A stretch of DNA of 64,000 bases, from assembly GCF_011764505.1 (NCBI RefSeq), contig NZ_AP022839.1:3021001-3085000 (forward strand), written 5' to 3'. The translations under genes and the position numbers were made by a program. The DNA comes from Legionella antarctica (GTDB lineage Bacteria; Pseudomonadota; Gammaproteobacteria; Legionellales; Legionellaceae). Shown in pieces: positions 8,092-18,307 of the stretch. The stretch's first letter is position 1, and every line of letters starts with the position of its first letter. Below the pieces are notes generated by a model. That model had not been told where the DNA came from and did not search any database. It saw nothing but the letters and a program-made list of their open reading frames with translations.

Positions 8092-8964
8092 TTAAATCAA
8101 ATCTAAACTCTTAAGTTCTTTTTCTAAAGCCTGATGGTGAATTTCAGACAAAGGAGTCAAAGGTAATCTTATCTCTTCGCCAATCAAACCCATTTTATTC
8201 ATTGCCCACTTCACTGGTATGGGATTAGCTTCTACAAACAGCAGCTCATGTAGAGGCATCAATTGATCATGTAAACGCAGACAAGCAGCGTGATCTTCGT
8301 CCACAGCCAAATCGCACATTTTTGCCATGAGTTTGGGAGCAACATTCGCGGTTACCGAAATGACGCCCTTTGCTCCAGCCAACATCCACTGAGCCCCAGT
8401 GAGATCATCACCGCTAAACACATCAATACTGCCTTCGGAGAGACGTAAAATTTGTTGCAATCGGGTCATCTGCCCCGTAGCCTCTTTGATACCTATAATA
8501 TTAGAAATTTTAGCCAGTCTCGCTACCGTCTCAGGCAGCAAATCACAGGCTGTTCTGCCTGGAACGTTATATAAAATAATAGGTATTGGTACTGACTGAG
8601 CTATTTGACTGTAATGCAAATACAAACCTTCTTGCGTAGGACGAATGTATGCTGGCGTCATAATCAAAACAGCATGAGCACCATATTCCATAGCCTGCAG
8701 AGTTAATGCAACACAGTCCCTGGTCGCATTCATTGCAGTACCTGCAATCACAGGTACTCTCTCTTTTGCCTGATCAATAACTGTTTTTATTACCAGGAGT
8801 TTTTCCTCATGAGACAAGGTACCTGCTTCTCCTGTGCTTCCGGCAGCAACCAGCCCGTGAGTGCCCATTTCTATGTGAAATTCAACCAATTCACGCAGAC
8901 GGTTAGTATCCACTTGATCGTCCTGCATAGGTGTAACCAAAGCGACTAGACTTCCCTTAAACAT
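8092..8964 (-). CDS. dapA: 4-hydroxy-tetrahydrodipicolinate synthase
   Basis: DapA condenses pyruvate with aspartate semialdehyde in the lysine and diaminopimelate pathway, in the cytosol. The 290-residue length is standard. Family motifs are intact: [10 protein letters not shown] at the start, the [14 protein letters not shown] loop (about 42-55), ILYNVPGRT with the proton-relay Tyr (about 132), and IGIKEATG with the Schiff-base Lys (about 160). The ATG has a CAGAGGAC ribosome-binding site. The lipoprotein gene starts 12 bases after its stop, which recalls the dapA-bamC order of enterobacteria. Confidence 0.97.
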   Translation of the reverse strand: MFKGSLVALVTPMQDDQVDTNRLRELVEFHIEMGTHGLVAAGSTGEAGTLSHEEKLLVIKTVIDQAKERVPVIAGTAMNATRDCVALTLQAMEYGAHAVLIMTPAYIRPTQEGLYLHYSQIAQSVPIPIILYNVPGRTACDLLPETVARLAKISNIIGIKEATGQMTRLQQILRLSEGSIDVFSGDDLTGAQWMLAGAKGVISVTANVAPKLMAKMCDLAVDEDHAACLRLHDQLMPLHELLFVEANPIPVKWAMNKMGLIGEEIRLPLTPLSEIHHQALEKELKSLDLI

Positions 8965-9165
8965 GTTGTCCTCTGTTTTTTTTGTTCTTAGCCTATACTA
9001 CTGGAAAAATGGGGTCCGAGTAAATTTTTAAAACAGGAATCAGCATAATATTTTAGCCTTTCAGAAAGACTTTCTCGAGAATTTATGATTATTTTATTTA
9101 CATTTTTCACTTATTTTGTACTATTCTTCATATGAACGATGACAAATAACAAGAGGAAGTCAATC

Positions 9166-9438
9166 ATGAAAAAAATAATAGCAACAGTGTTTTGTGTCGG
9201 GCTGGCAACCACAGGACTTGTTGGTTGTACTAATACCGAAGTAGGAACAACTGCTGGTGCCGCCGCAGGTGCTGGATTGGGCTATGCAGTTTCTGGTGGT
9301 TCCGCATTGGGAACGGTAATCGGTGCAGGCGCAGGTGGTTTGATAGGTAATACCATTGGCCAAAATCAAGACCGACGTGCCTATTATAATTCCCGCTATT
9401 ACCGTCATGGGTACTATCGTAATGGATACTACTATTGA
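9166..9438 (+). CDS. Glycine-zipper lipoprotein
   Basis: From the ATG at 9166, preceded by AAGAGGAAG, the product is 90 residues. It has a lipoprotein signal (MKKIIATVFCVGLATTGLVGC), then a glycine zipper of the Rick_17kDa/OsmB type (TTAGAAAGAGLGYAVSGG, GTVIGAGAGGLIGNTIG). The tail is rich in tyrosine and arginine (YYNSRYYRHGYYRNGYYY). Such proteins sit in the outer membrane or periplasm, and their precise role is unclear. It is a single-gene unit with a hairpin just downstream. Confidence 0.85.
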   Translation: MKKIIATVFCVGLATTGLVGCTNTEVGTTAGAAAGAGLGYAVSGGSALGTVIGAGAGGLIGNTIGQNQDRRAYYNSRYYRHGYYRNGYYY

Positions 9439-9478
9439 TACGTTATGTTCTATCCCTTTTTAATAATTGGCCTTGGCT

Positions 9479-9510
9479 GACTTAACCCCTCTTGATAAAA
9501 GGGTTAAGTC
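9479..9510 (+). terminator. Hairpin after the glycine-zipper gene
   Basis: A perfect 10 bp stem (GACTTAACCC / GGGTTAAGTC) with a 12-base loop lies 40 bases past the stop. Four more outer pairs form if a small bulge is allowed. There is no T-run, so it may be a weak terminator or an mRNA-stabilising hairpin. Confidence 0.55.
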
Positions 9511-9648
9511 AAGGCAATAACCAGGAAAAAATAAGAAAAACACCCCATTTCCAGCTATTCAAAAAAATTTGTTCGTGAATCATAAGCAATATGAAAATTC
9601 CATTGCTATACTGTTGAAATACAAAAAAATAATACAAGGATGGTACCC

Positions 9649-10431
9649 ATGCGTCTAAAAAATAAAGTAGCCATAGTTACTGGCGCTGCCAGTGGAATTG
9701 GTAAAGAAATTGCCTTGGTCTATGCCAGGGAAGGAGCAAAAGTAGCAATTGCCGATCTCAACCTTACTCAAGCAAATAGTGTAGTGGAAGAAATTAAATC
9801 CCTTGGGGGACAAGCTATGGCAGTAACCATGGATGTCACCGATGAACAACAGGTCAATGAAGGGGTTGATGCTGTAGCTGAGCAGTTGGGGGGGATGGAT
9901 ATCCTCGTTAGCAATGCAGGAATTCAAATCATAGAATCAGTAGACAAGTTAGCTTTTTCTGATTGGAAAAAAATGATGGCCATTCATTTAGACGGAGCAT
10001 TCTTAACTACTCGAGCCGCACTGAAGCATATGTATGCTTCAGGTAATGGAGGCAGTATCATCTATATGGGCTCTGTTCATTCTAAAGAGGCCTCCGTTTT
10101 GAAAGCTCCTTATGTGACCGCGAAACACGGTTTGATTGGTTTATGTGAAGTAGTTGCGAAAGAAGGAGCAGCGCACAATGTCAGAGCTAATGTGATTTGT
10201 CCAGGCTTTGTCCGTACTCCATTGGTAGACAAACAAATTCCAGAGCAAGCTAAAGAATTGGGCATTAGTGAAGAGGATGTGGTTAAAAAAGTAATGCTTA
10301 AAGATACCGTAGATGGACAATTTACTACTACTGATGATGTAGCCCAAACCGCCTTATTCTTTGCATCCTTTGCCTCCAATGCATTAACCGGACAATCCCT
10401 GGTAGTCAGTCATGGTTGGTTCATGGAATAA
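9649..10431 (+). CDS. bdhA: 3-hydroxybutyrate dehydrogenase
   Basis: BdhA is a cytosolic NAD-dependent SDR enzyme that interconverts 3-hydroxybutyrate and acetoacetate during use of the storage polymer PHB. The 260 residues from the ATG at 9649 show the TGAASGIG nucleotide-binding motif (11-18), NAG at about 89-91, and the Ser-Tyr-Lys triad (S142, Y155 in YVTAK, K159). The earlier ATG at 9640 overlaps the AAGGA ribosome-binding site, so 9649 fits better. It is followed 3 bases later by patD. A bdhA-patD operon has been described in L. pneumophila as needed for infection of amoebae. Confidence 0.93.
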   Translation: MRLKNKVAIVTGAASGIGKEIALVYAREGAKVAIADLNLTQANSVVEEIKSLGGQAMAVTMDVTDEQQVNEGVDAVAEQLGGMDILVSNAGIQIIESVDKLAFSDWKKMMAIHLDGAFLTTRAALKHMYASGNGGSIIYMGSVHSKEASVLKAPYVTAKHGLIGLCEVVAKEGAAHNVRANVICPGFVRTPLVDKQIPEQAKELGISEEDVVKKVMLKDTVDGQFTTTDDVAQTALFFASFASNALTGQSLVVSHGWFME

Positions 10432-10434
10432 AAC

Positions 10435-11595
10435 ATGTCTAAGTTGACGACGAAGAAAAAGCTGACGCATCAGGTCATTGCCTGTGCCTTTCAGGGCGGA
10501 GGGGCACTTGGTGCATACCAGGTTGGCATTGTACATGCGCTGGATGAAGCTGGCTACTTCCCTGACTGGTTTGTCGGTACTTCTATAGGAGCAATTAATG
10601 CTGCAATTGCAGCAGGAAATCCACCTCAGATTCGTGTAGAAAAAATGCAGCAATTCTGGGACACCATATCAACTCCAGAGATGTTCCCTCAAGCAATTAC
10701 TTTCGACGATCCGGTCAATCGTAAAATACAACACCTATTGTCGTCCCAGCGCTCTCTTTTCCTGGGGCAGCCTGGTTTTTTTCGCCCCCGCTTCCCTCCT
10801 CCGGAATTAGGCTGGCATGATAGCGCCGATTTATTGAGTTACTATGATACGTCTCCGTTGCGCAGCACACTGGAACGGTTTATTGATTTTGATCGCATCA
10901 ACGACTCCAGAAACAGCACTCGTTTAAGCCTTGGGGCAGTGGAGATCAGCTCGGGTCTGATCGAATATTTCGATTCCGATGAACAAGAAATCGGACCGGA
11001 GCATATTATGGCGAGTGGAGCCCTGCCCCCAGGCTTTCCCGCAGTTGAAATCGAGGGGAAACTTTATTGGGATGGTGGAATTTCCAGTAACTCCCCTGCG
11101 ACCTATGTTTTATCTCATCGGTGCCCGAAAGATTTACTTTGTTTTGCAGTTCATTTATTTGACTCCTATGGCCTGCACCCGACAAACCTCGATGAAATAT
11201 TACAACGCAAAAAAGACATCGAATTTTCCAGTCGAATGGCCAAAGTAATACAACTATATCAAGAAATTCATGCGCTAAAAAATAGTATTCATGTATTGGC
11301 GCAACACATCCCTGAAGATCAAAAACTAAGTCCAGAGGTTAAGCAGTGTATCTCCAAAGGTAAAGATTCCAATATATCCCTGGTGCGGTTTTTATATGAA
11401 ACCGATACGACTGAACTGTCCTCCAAAGATTATGAATTTTCCAAAAAATCAATCGCTGAACGAATAACTCATGGTTACCATGATGGTAAAAAGGCAATTA
11501 AGAAATCCCCATGGCTTGAATCAGTACCTCAAACTGTAGGTGTCGCTGTATATGATATGTCGAGCAAAAATTATTTGAATAATCAGGAGAAATAA
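10435..11595 (+). CDS. patD: Patatin-like phospholipase PatD
   Basis: The 386-residue protein has the patatin fold signatures: the oxyanion-hole motif [13 protein letters not shown] (about 19-31), the nucleophile elbow GTSIG with S50, and the catalytic Asp in YWDGGISSN (about 213). The C-terminal extension of about 120 residues has no motif I recognise. No signal peptide is visible. In L. pneumophila PatD is a phospholipase A family member encoded with bdhA. Gene order and spacing here are the same, so translational coupling is likely. Confidence 0.92.
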   Translation: MSKLTTKKKLTHQVIACAFQGGGALGAYQVGIVHALDEAGYFPDWFVGTSIGAINAAIAAGNPPQIRVEKMQQFWDTISTPEMFPQAITFDDPVNRKIQHLLSSQRSLFLGQPGFFRPRFPPPELGWHDSADLLSYYDTSPLRSTLERFIDFDRINDSRNSTRLSLGAVEISSGLIEYFDSDEQEIGPEHIMASGALPPGFPAVEIEGKLYWDGGISSNSPATYVLSHRCPKDLLCFAVHLFDSYGLHPTNLDEILQRKKDIEFSSRMAKVIQLYQEIHALKNSIHVLAQHIPEDQKLSPEVKQCISKGKDSNISLVRFLYETDTTELSSKDYEFSKKSIAERITHGYHDGKKAIKKSPWLESVPQTVGVAVYDMSSKNYLNNQEK

Positions 11596-11597
11596 AG

Positions 11598-12338
11598 ATG
11601 AAGGAAGCAGAAGTGAAACAAAAAGCATTTGCCATGCCACTGTCCAGTCCATCATACCCTAAAGGTCCTTATCGTTTTATCAATAGAGAATTTTTGATTA
11701 TCACTTATGAAACAGATATAGACGTACTCCGCGAATTCGTACCTGCCCCATTGGAAGTGGTAGAGCCAATAGTCAAATTTGAATTTATCCGAATGCCAGA
11801 CTCCACCGGCTTTGGAGATTACACGGAATCAGGGCAAGTGATTCCGGTGCGCTTTAAAGGGAAAATGGGTAGCTTTACTCATGCCATGTATCTGGATGAC
11901 CATCCTCCAATAGCCGGTGGAAGGGAAATTTGGGGCTTCCCCAAAAAAATGGCCAACCCCAAATTAGAAGTGGTGCATGAAACCCTTATCGGTACTTTAG
12001 ACTATGGACCTTGCCGCATCGCGACTGCAACCATGGGTTACAAATATGAAGTGCTTGATGTAAAAAAAATCGCTGAATCAATGACTAATCCCAATTATTT
12101 ACTTAAAATAATTCCCCATGTGGATGGAAGTACACGAATTTGCGAGCTTGTAGAGTATCATTTGACTGAAATTTCGGTAAAAGGAGCTTGGCAGGGACCA
12201 GCACAACTTGAGTTAGCTCATCATGCATTGGCACCTGTAGCAAATCTGCCGGTACGTCGAATTGTGAGTGCTGTTCATTTGCAATCAGATCTTACCTTGC
12301 CTTATGGGCGCGTAGTACATGATTATCTGACCAAATAA
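11598..12338 (+). CDS. adc: Acetoacetate decarboxylase
   Basis: Adc turns acetoacetate into acetone and CO2. The 246 residues match the family in length. The Schiff-base lysine lies in [12 protein letters not shown] (about K116, matching K115 of the Clostridium enzyme), and an active-site glutamate is in DYTESGQ (E77). It begins 2 bases after patD with an AGGAGA ribosome-binding site, so all three genes are probably co-transcribed. BdhA makes acetoacetate and this enzyme would consume it, which makes a short ketone-body pathway. Homologues acting on other oxo-acids exist, so the exact substrate is inferred. Confidence 0.9.
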   Translation: MKEAEVKQKAFAMPLSSPSYPKGPYRFINREFLIITYETDIDVLREFVPAPLEVVEPIVKFEFIRMPDSTGFGDYTESGQVIPVRFKGKMGSFTHAMYLDDHPPIAGGREIWGFPKKMANPKLEVVHETLIGTLDYGPCRIATATMGYKYEVLDVKKIAESMTNPNYLLKIIPHVDGSTRICELVEYHLTEISVKGAWQGPAQLELAHHALAPVANLPVRRIVSAVHLQSDLTLPYGRVVHDYLTK

Positions 12339-12369
12339 TTATTGAAAATGCATTAGGGATAAAATAAAA

Positions 12370-13269
12370 ATGCTAATTATAATAGGCTACATTGTCATCT
12401 TGTTCTGTGTTTTTGGGGGATTTGCCATTGGAGGAGGCCATCTGGCTGCTGTGTTTCAACCTATAGAGTTACTTATTATTGGGGGTGCGGCTGTAGGTTC
12501 TTTTATTGTGGGAAACAACATTTCCGGTCTAAAATCCGTATTAAAATCTATACCAGCCATTTTTCGCAGTCAGCAATCAGTAAAAACTGTTTCTATCGAT
12601 TTACTAAGTCTCCTCTATAATCTTTTGAATAAAGCAAGGCAACACGGTCTGATGGCTCTTGAAAATGATGTTGATGAACCGGAAAAAAGTCCTATTTTTA
12701 CTAATTATCCTTCTTTGATGGCTCAGCATCACATCATTGAGTTCATTTGTGATTATCTACGTCTTATCATTACTTCTAACATGCAGCCCTTTCAACTTGA
12801 AGCTTTAATGGACATGGAAATAGAGTCTCATCACGAAGAAAAAATGATACCCATACACGCGATCACCAAACTTGCTGATGCCATGCCCGCTTTCGGTATT
12901 GTGGCCGCCGTTTTGGGGGTAGTTCATACCATGGAGTCTATTGATTTGCCCCCTTCTGAATTAGGGGTATTAATTGCCCATGCTTTGGTAGGAACCTTTT
13001 TAGGTATTTTACTTGGTTATGGGTTTATTGGTCCGATAGCTACAGTCATGGAACAAAGAGCCAATCAGGCTCAATTGTTATTGCAGTGCATTAAAGTGAC
13101 CATATTGTCCAGCCTGCATAATAATCCACCCATTATAGCCATTGAATTTGGGCGTAAAGTATTATTTTCAGATCAAAGACCGTCCTTTACACAGCTCAAC
13201 GATGAAATAAAAAATCCAAAACCTGCAGCTTCAGCTGAAGACGCAGCTTCTGAACCTACACCAAGTTAG
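12370..13269 (+). CDS. motA: Flagellar motor stator protein MotA
   Basis: MotA forms the proton-conducting stator with MotB in the inner membrane. The 299 residues contain four membrane segments: near 1-20, 30-50, and the pair starting MPAFGIVAAVLGVVHTM and LVGTFLGILLGYGFIGP. The conserved proline and glycine of the third segment are present. The cytoplasmic loop between segments 2 and 3 carries the charged region (around LEALMDMEIESHHEEK) that contacts the rotor. The C-terminal tail is alanine- and proline-rich. It lies 9 bases before motB, and both follow the bdhA operon on the same strand. Confidence 0.95.
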   Translation: MLIIIGYIVILFCVFGGFAIGGGHLAAVFQPIELLIIGGAAVGSFIVGNNISGLKSVLKSIPAIFRSQQSVKTVSIDLLSLLYNLLNKARQHGLMALENDVDEPEKSPIFTNYPSLMAQHHIIEFICDYLRLIITSNMQPFQLEALMDMEIESHHEEKMIPIHAITKLADAMPAFGIVAAVLGVVHTMESIDLPPSELGVLIAHALVGTFLGILLGYGFIGPIATVMEQRANQAQLLLQCIKVTILSSLHNNPPIIAIEFGRKVLFSDQRPSFTQLNDEIKNPKPAASAEDAASEPTPS

Positions 13270-13278
13270 AGTATATCT

Positions 13279-14205
13279 ATGAGTGAAATAAATGATATCA
13301 GCGATCCGCTAGGTGATGACTTTGGCGATAAGAAAGATAAAAAAGAGAAAAAGGAAAAAACCAGCCCTCCTATCATTAGAAAAATAAAAAAAGGAGGGAA
13401 TGGACATCATGGGGGATCCTGGAAAATTGCCTATGCCGATTTTGTGACTGCAATGATGGCATTCTTCTTACTCATGTGGTTAATTGCATCATTAAATAAA
13501 TCTCAAAAAACTGGAATTGCCAATTATTTCAAGCAACCCATAAAAGTTGCTCTTACCGGTGGGGAAGGGATCGGCGATAGGAAAATAAATATCAAAGGAG
13601 GCGGCCCTAACGTAGAAGCGGTGGAAGGACAGGTTTCTGCCACCAATAAACCATTAACCAAACAAGAAATAGCCGAGGAATCCGACTCCAATAAAGACGA
13701 AATAGCGAAACTTGAAGAATTAAAATCAGAAATCAATCTGAGTATAGAAAATGATCCCTCGCTTGCAGGCTTAAAAAAACAACTGTTAATGGATGTAGTA
13801 TCTGACGGCCTGCGTATTCAATTAATAGATAACCAGAAAAAACCCATGTTTGATGTGGGATCGGAAAAACTTAACCCTGAAGTTCAACCGATTCTGGCCA
13901 ATATTGCCAAACTCCTTAATTCGGTAAATAACAAAATAACCATTCAAGGACATACCGATGCCAATCCATACCATAATCCGGAAGAGTTAGACTACACCAA
14001 TTGGGAGTTATCCTCCCAGAGAGCAAATGCAGCGCGTCGAGCATTGATCAAATCAGGCATGAACGAAAGTAAAGTAATGACGGTTACAGGATTTTCTTCC
14101 ACCGTTCTTTTAGATAAAGCCAATCCTTATAATCCAGAAAACCGGCGTATCAGCATTATTGTCATGAAAAAAGGTGCAGAAGATAAAATTATTTCTAACA
14201 AGTAA
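13279..14205 (+). CDS. motB: Flagellar motor stator protein MotB
   Basis: The 308-residue protein has a basic, lysine-rich N-terminus and the stator membrane segment IAYADFVTAMMAFFLLMWL, in which D54 is the proton-carrying aspartate. A plug and linker region follows. The C-terminal OmpA/MotB peptidoglycan-binding domain shows IQGHTDANPYHNPEELDYTN and NPENRRISIIVMKK. It anchors the MotA4-MotB2 type stator to the cell wall. The start follows motA closely and has no competing ATG. Confidence 0.95.
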   Translation: MSEINDISDPLGDDFGDKKDKKEKKEKTSPPIIRKIKKGGNGHHGGSWKIAYADFVTAMMAFFLLMWLIASLNKSQKTGIANYFKQPIKVALTGGEGIGDRKINIKGGGPNVEAVEGQVSATNKPLTKQEIAEESDSNKDEIAKLEELKSEINLSIENDPSLAGLKKQLLMDVVSDGLRIQLIDNQKKPMFDVGSEKLNPEVQPILANIAKLLNSVNNKITIQGHTDANPYHNPEELDYTNWELSSQRANAARRALIKSGMNESKVMTVTGFSSTVLLDKANPYNPENRRISIIVMKKGAEDKIISNK

Positions 14206-14227
14206 ATACAACTCAAATTGCGCGTGA

Positions 14228-16804
14228 TTAGATCAGACTCAGGGTTCTTGCCTCATCGTCAATTATATTCTGTTCTAAAATTGATTTAGCTCGACAGACT
14301 GACAAAGCAACCAACTGGGGCTGTGTCACTACAGAAAATGCCTTTTTCTCTACATCCCTGAAGAGTACTCTAACTCCTGGAGCAACAAAAACTACCGCTA
14401 AAAAAAGCGATTTCTTAAATTTAGCCTGTTCTTCCAGGTTACAACGAGATTTATATTCTTGAGGAAGTACTTTAATTTCTGGCAACAAGGTCCCCAAATA
14501 AGCCAAGCATGCATGTCCCTCACGGGCATGATGCTCTAATCCCGTAATCAAAGCACTAAAATCCACATCGTAAGTAATGTCTAATTTTCCTGGCTGTCTC
14601 AGGGGAATATTTCTATAGAGAGGCGAATGCGAGCCATAACAACGGTAATCCACATTTTTTAGTTTAAAAGAAAGATCGCCATAATCAATCACAATACTGA
14701 CTAAAGCTTTTTCTGCCATCAACCGGGCATAAGTATCCAGGGAAGGACAGATTATTTTACTATCGCCCGGGTTCATGGAAGCACAAACCTCATCATGTTC
14801 GGCAATATATTGCTCTAAATCCGGAAATAAACTTAAAGGCAAAGCCGAATAAGAAAAGAGAAAACAATTTGATGGACCAACAAATTGTTTATTCGCTGTA
14901 ATTGCCAGTAATTTTTTGAACCGTGCTGCGGTAACCACCAATCCCTGATGATCGATGCTCATCTTTTGGTCGTTGAGCAGCAACTTAAACTGTGCTGATT
15001 CATGCTTTAATCCGGCAACACTCTCCGGATAATGCTCATGTAAATAACTATAGGCTTCCGGCAGTAATACGGGAATAGCCATTTTTACCTGACATTGTCT
15101 TTTTTCATCAAAAACTATCTGTTCCGAGGGCAGCATATCCATGAGTTCATTACTAAGGTGCAATGCCGCCTTTTTATTATAACGAGTCATTTCTAATGCA
15201 TCATCGTGGATAACTTCTACACTGCCCTCTTGAATGAAATGATCCAGTTTTTGTCTTTGTCGCACTACAAGAGCTGAGGCAATTTCAATTATCGTGTAAT
15301 GAATGGCTTTTTCAAACTTGGCCCAACGCTTATCTTCTTCAGCCATAGCCTGTATAAAGTGTAGCATTTTGAAACAGAGGTCTCCTTCTCCGGCACCACA
15401 TTCAAGGATTTCAAAACGCTCTTTATTCTCTGCTGGAAGCTGCAGCCAAATTTGAAAAGCCCTGTGGCTTAAAGCTATAGAAAGTAGATACCCCTCACTG
15501 GCTTCGGTATAAAAATGCCCTTCTTTGTTTACATCGTTAGTAAATTCAATGTTACCACTGGAGTAATAACCAGCATTATCCAGATATTGCATGCAATTAA
15601 TGGCTTGCCCCAAAGTTAACAACCGCTCATCAAGAACCACATCATTGAAGGGTATGAGTTGTTTAGGCATCAGTTCAGGGAAAAAACGATAAGCGAAGGA
15701 CTGTTTTTCGGGGCTTAAGGCAGGCCGCTTTTGTTCTGCAAAACTATTGGTCGCATTGGATGAAAGCATACTTGATAATCCTGCCAGCGACCGAAGTCTG
15801 GGTAGTTCTGCAATCAGGAAAAATAATTCGGGAATAGTTAAATCAAAGCGCAATAAATCATCTCTTGTTTGAATCAGCTGAGCACAAGGTCTTTCTACTA
15901 ATACCCTTTTAGACTCGGCTTTTTTTTCTCCGGCAATTAATGGATGCAGAGCAGGATAAGCATTTATAACACCAACCAGGTCATCTAGTTGAGTAATATA
16001 AGATTCAATTAACCTATAAAACCTGGGACGAGGTAAATTAACTAATTTATCAAGAATACGCACATAATGCACCGCGTCAGGAATAAATGGCTTAAGCTGA
16101 GGAGCATGCAATAAACGCTCAAAAGTAGTAGGCAATAACTGACAAAATACACTTAAGTCTTCGAGGCTGCTCACAGCATACACCAAAAACCCGGGGAATC
16201 GTGCATCAAGATCCTGAAAGGCTTGCAGATCATTATAAGCCAACTGTAATAGCGCATCACGCGAATGGAATGCTTTAAGACTATCAAGGGATAGGTACCA
16301 TTCTTTAGGTGGCAGATTTCCTAACCTGAACATTAGATTTAGTATTATGGAAAGTAAATCATATTGGCCCTTTTTATTTACTGCTAAAAATAAACTCCCC
16401 TTTTCAATAAGTTTCTGTTCAAGCCATTTTGAAAGTCCAATATGCTCTATAAGTAACATCCCAGTTTTTAAATTAGTTTTAAGCCATCTTTCTAACTTTA
16501 TCTCTGGAATTGGATGAGGATTTTTATCCACACTCACTTTTAACTCTGCAGCAAGAAGGGTATCAAGATTATTTCTTGCTTCACTTATCTCAATGGTTAA
16601 AGACAGTTTGCTTAACAGATCATCCAGTTGCTGCAATTCAATTAGAATCGGCTCAATTTCATCTGGTTCAATGAGTGCGTCAGTACCCCTTATTTGAGAT
16701 ATTAAAGCACCTGTGGCGCGATAATTGGGGGCAGTTTCTTTTGTTTTTAAAAGAACTTCATGAAAAAATGCTAAATAGCTGGAATGAAAAGACATAAAGT
16801 GCAC
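14228..16804 (-). CDS. Large MidA-like SAM methyltransferase family protein
   Basis: The 858-residue protein has a MidA/NDUFAF7-type methyltransferase domain in its C-terminal half. Visible are GHFYTEASEGYLLSIALSHR (about 430), motif I in FEILECGAGEGDL (about 467), and the later segment VSIVIDYGDLSFKLKN. MidA proteins are about 350-400 residues. Here roughly 400 extra N-terminal residues, mostly helical, have no domain I recognise. The family methylates arginine on a respiratory complex I subunit in mitochondria; bacterial targets are unknown. An ATG three codons in (16795) is an equally good start, and neither has a strong ribosome-binding site. It is convergent with motB. Confidence 0.7.
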   Translation of the reverse strand: MHFMSFHSSYLAFFHEVLLKTKETAPNYRATGALISQIRGTDALIEPDEIEPILIELQQLDDLLSKLSLTIEISEARNNLDTLLAAELKVSVDKNPHPIPEIKLERWLKTNLKTGMLLIEHIGLSKWLEQKLIEKGSLFLAVNKKGQYDLLSIILNLMFRLGNLPPKEWYLSLDSLKAFHSRDALLQLAYNDLQAFQDLDARFPGFLVYAVSSLEDLSVFCQLLPTTFERLLHAPQLKPFIPDAVHYVRILDKLVNLPRPRFYRLIESYITQLDDLVGVINAYPALHPLIAGEKKAESKRVLVERPCAQLIQTRDDLLRFDLTIPELFFLIAELPRLRSLAGLSSMLSSNATNSFAEQKRPALSPEKQSFAYRFFPELMPKQLIPFNDVVLDERLLTLGQAINCMQYLDNAGYYSSGNIEFTNDVNKEGHFYTEASEGYLLSIALSHRAFQIWLQLPAENKERFEILECGAGEGDLCFKMLHFIQAMAEEDKRWAKFEKAIHYTIIEIASALVVRQRQKLDHFIQEGSVEVIHDDALEMTRYNKKAALHLSNELMDMLPSEQIVFDEKRQCQVKMAIPVLLPEAYSYLHEHYPESVAGLKHESAQFKLLLNDQKMSIDHQGLVVTAARFKKLLAITANKQFVGPSNCFLFSYSALPLSLFPDLEQYIAEHDEVCASMNPGDSKIICPSLDTYARLMAEKALVSIVIDYGDLSFKLKNVDYRCYGSHSPLYRNIPLRQPGKLDITYDVDFSALITGLEHHAREGHACLAYLGTLLPEIKVLPQEYKSRCNLEEQAKFKKSLFLAVVFVAPGVRVLFRDVEKKAFSVVTQPQLVALSVCRAKSILEQNIIDDEARTLSLI

Positions 16805-17014
16805 TAATGAATCAAATTTAGGTCAATTATACCTTATTCATCAACCATATTCCAAATTTTGGGCAATTTTGCCTGTCCATGACTTGCTTTGTTAAATCCA
16901 GTTGGATATGATTTATGACGGCTTTGTTGAAATATTGGCTTAGTAGTGCTAATATTGCTCAGCAATAGAGGAATACCTCTACTTGGATTAGTAATGAAAT
17001 GGGGATGTTCTTTC

Positions 17015-18307
17015 ATGTCTTTAAATGATTCTGCAACAATATCATCAGCTCAGTCAAACGAACACCTTTCGGAATGGAGAAAACAAGATACTGTCTGGAT
17101 GTTAAGTCTTTACGGTACAGCAATTGGTGCAGGAACTCTTTTCCTTCCCATAGATGCCGGTCTAAACGGTATCTGGCCTTTAATCATCATGGCCTTACTC
17201 GCCTTTCCCATGACTTACTACTCTCATCGCGCATTATGCCGATTTGTCCTGTCAGGTTCTGCAGCACATAATGATATTACCGATGTAGTAGAAGAGCACT
17301 TTGGTCCTTTTGCTGGCAAGATGCTCACCGCTTTATATTTTTTTGCTATCTATCCTATTTTACTAATGTACAGCGTAGCGATAACGAATACTACTGAAAG
17401 TTTTCTTGTTAACCAAATTGGGGTTACTGCACCTCCAAGAGCTCTTTTAGCTATTGTGTTGATCCTGGCTCTAATGACCGTAGTTCGTTTTGGCCAGGAC
17501 ATTATTGTCAAATCAATGTCAGTATTGGTATATCCCTTTGCAAGCATTTTATTGCTGTTGTCGTTGTACTTAATTCCAAATTGGAACAATGCTATTTTGC
17601 AACAAAGTAACTCCCTGCAAGCAAATGGCGGGCATGGATTATTAATGACCTTATGGTTAATTGTTCCAGTCATGGTGTTTTCATTTAATCACTCACCGAT
17701 TATTTCTTCTTTTGCGGTAAGTCAAAAACAACAGCATGGAAGTCAAGCAGATAAAAGAAGTTCCTCTATTATGAAATACAGCCATTTACTGATGGTGTCC
17801 TCAGTGATGTTCTTCGTATTCAGTTGCGTTTTCAGCCTTTCACCACAGGACTTGATGCAAGCAAAACAACAAAATATTTCTATTTTGTCCTATCTTGCCA
17901 ATCATTTTAACACACCAGTAATTGCCTATATTGCGCCTTTAATTGCTTTTATTGCTATTTCCAAATCCTTTTTAGGTCACTACTTGGGGGCTAAAGAAGG
18001 CCTCAGCGGCATTATTGTTAAATCGTTAAAATCATCAGGAAAAACAATTAGTAGCAAAACTCTGCAACGAACAATTGAAGTGTTTATGGTGATGACCTGC
18101 TGGATCATTGCAACAATCAATCCCAATATCTTAAAAATGATAGAAACTCTAGGTGGGCCCGTGATCGCTCTGCTTTTATTTATTATGCCTATGTATGCAA
18201 TTGCCAGAGTTCCAGCAATGAAAAAATACGGCAATCGACTAAGCAATCTGTTTATTACTGCCATGGGTATCATTTCCATCTCCGCAATTGTATATGGTTT
18301 GATTTAA
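17015..18307 (+). CDS. SdaC/TdcC-type amino acid permease (HAAAP family)
   Basis: From the ATG at 17015, with GGGG 10 bases upstream, the protein has 430 residues and about 11 membrane segments. The start of the first segment, TVWMLSLYGTAIGAGTLFLP, is the hallmark of serine/threonine transporters SdaC and TdcC. Other hydroxy and aromatic amino acid permeases share the overall layout. It probably imports serine, the main carbon source of Legionella, by cation symport; the exact substrate is inferred. Longer starts at 16946 and 16994 add residues that do not resemble the family. Confidence 0.85.
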   Translation: MSLNDSATISSAQSNEHLSEWRKQDTVWMLSLYGTAIGAGTLFLPIDAGLNGIWPLIIMALLAFPMTYYSHRALCRFVLSGSAAHNDITDVVEEHFGPFAGKMLTALYFFAIYPILLMYSVAITNTTESFLVNQIGVTAPPRALLAIVLILALMTVVRFGQDIIVKSMSVLVYPFASILLLLSLYLIPNWNNAILQQSNSLQANGGHGLLMTLWLIVPVMVFSFNHSPIISSFAVSQKQQHGSQADKRSSSIMKYSHLLMVSSVMFFVFSCVFSLSPQDLMQAKQQNISILSYLANHFNTPVIAYIAPLIAFIAISKSFLGHYLGAKEGLSGIIVKSLKSSGKTISSKTLQRTIEVFMVMTCWIIATINPNILKMIETLGGPVIALLLFIMPMYAIARVPAMKKYGNRLSNLFITAMGIISISAIVYGLI

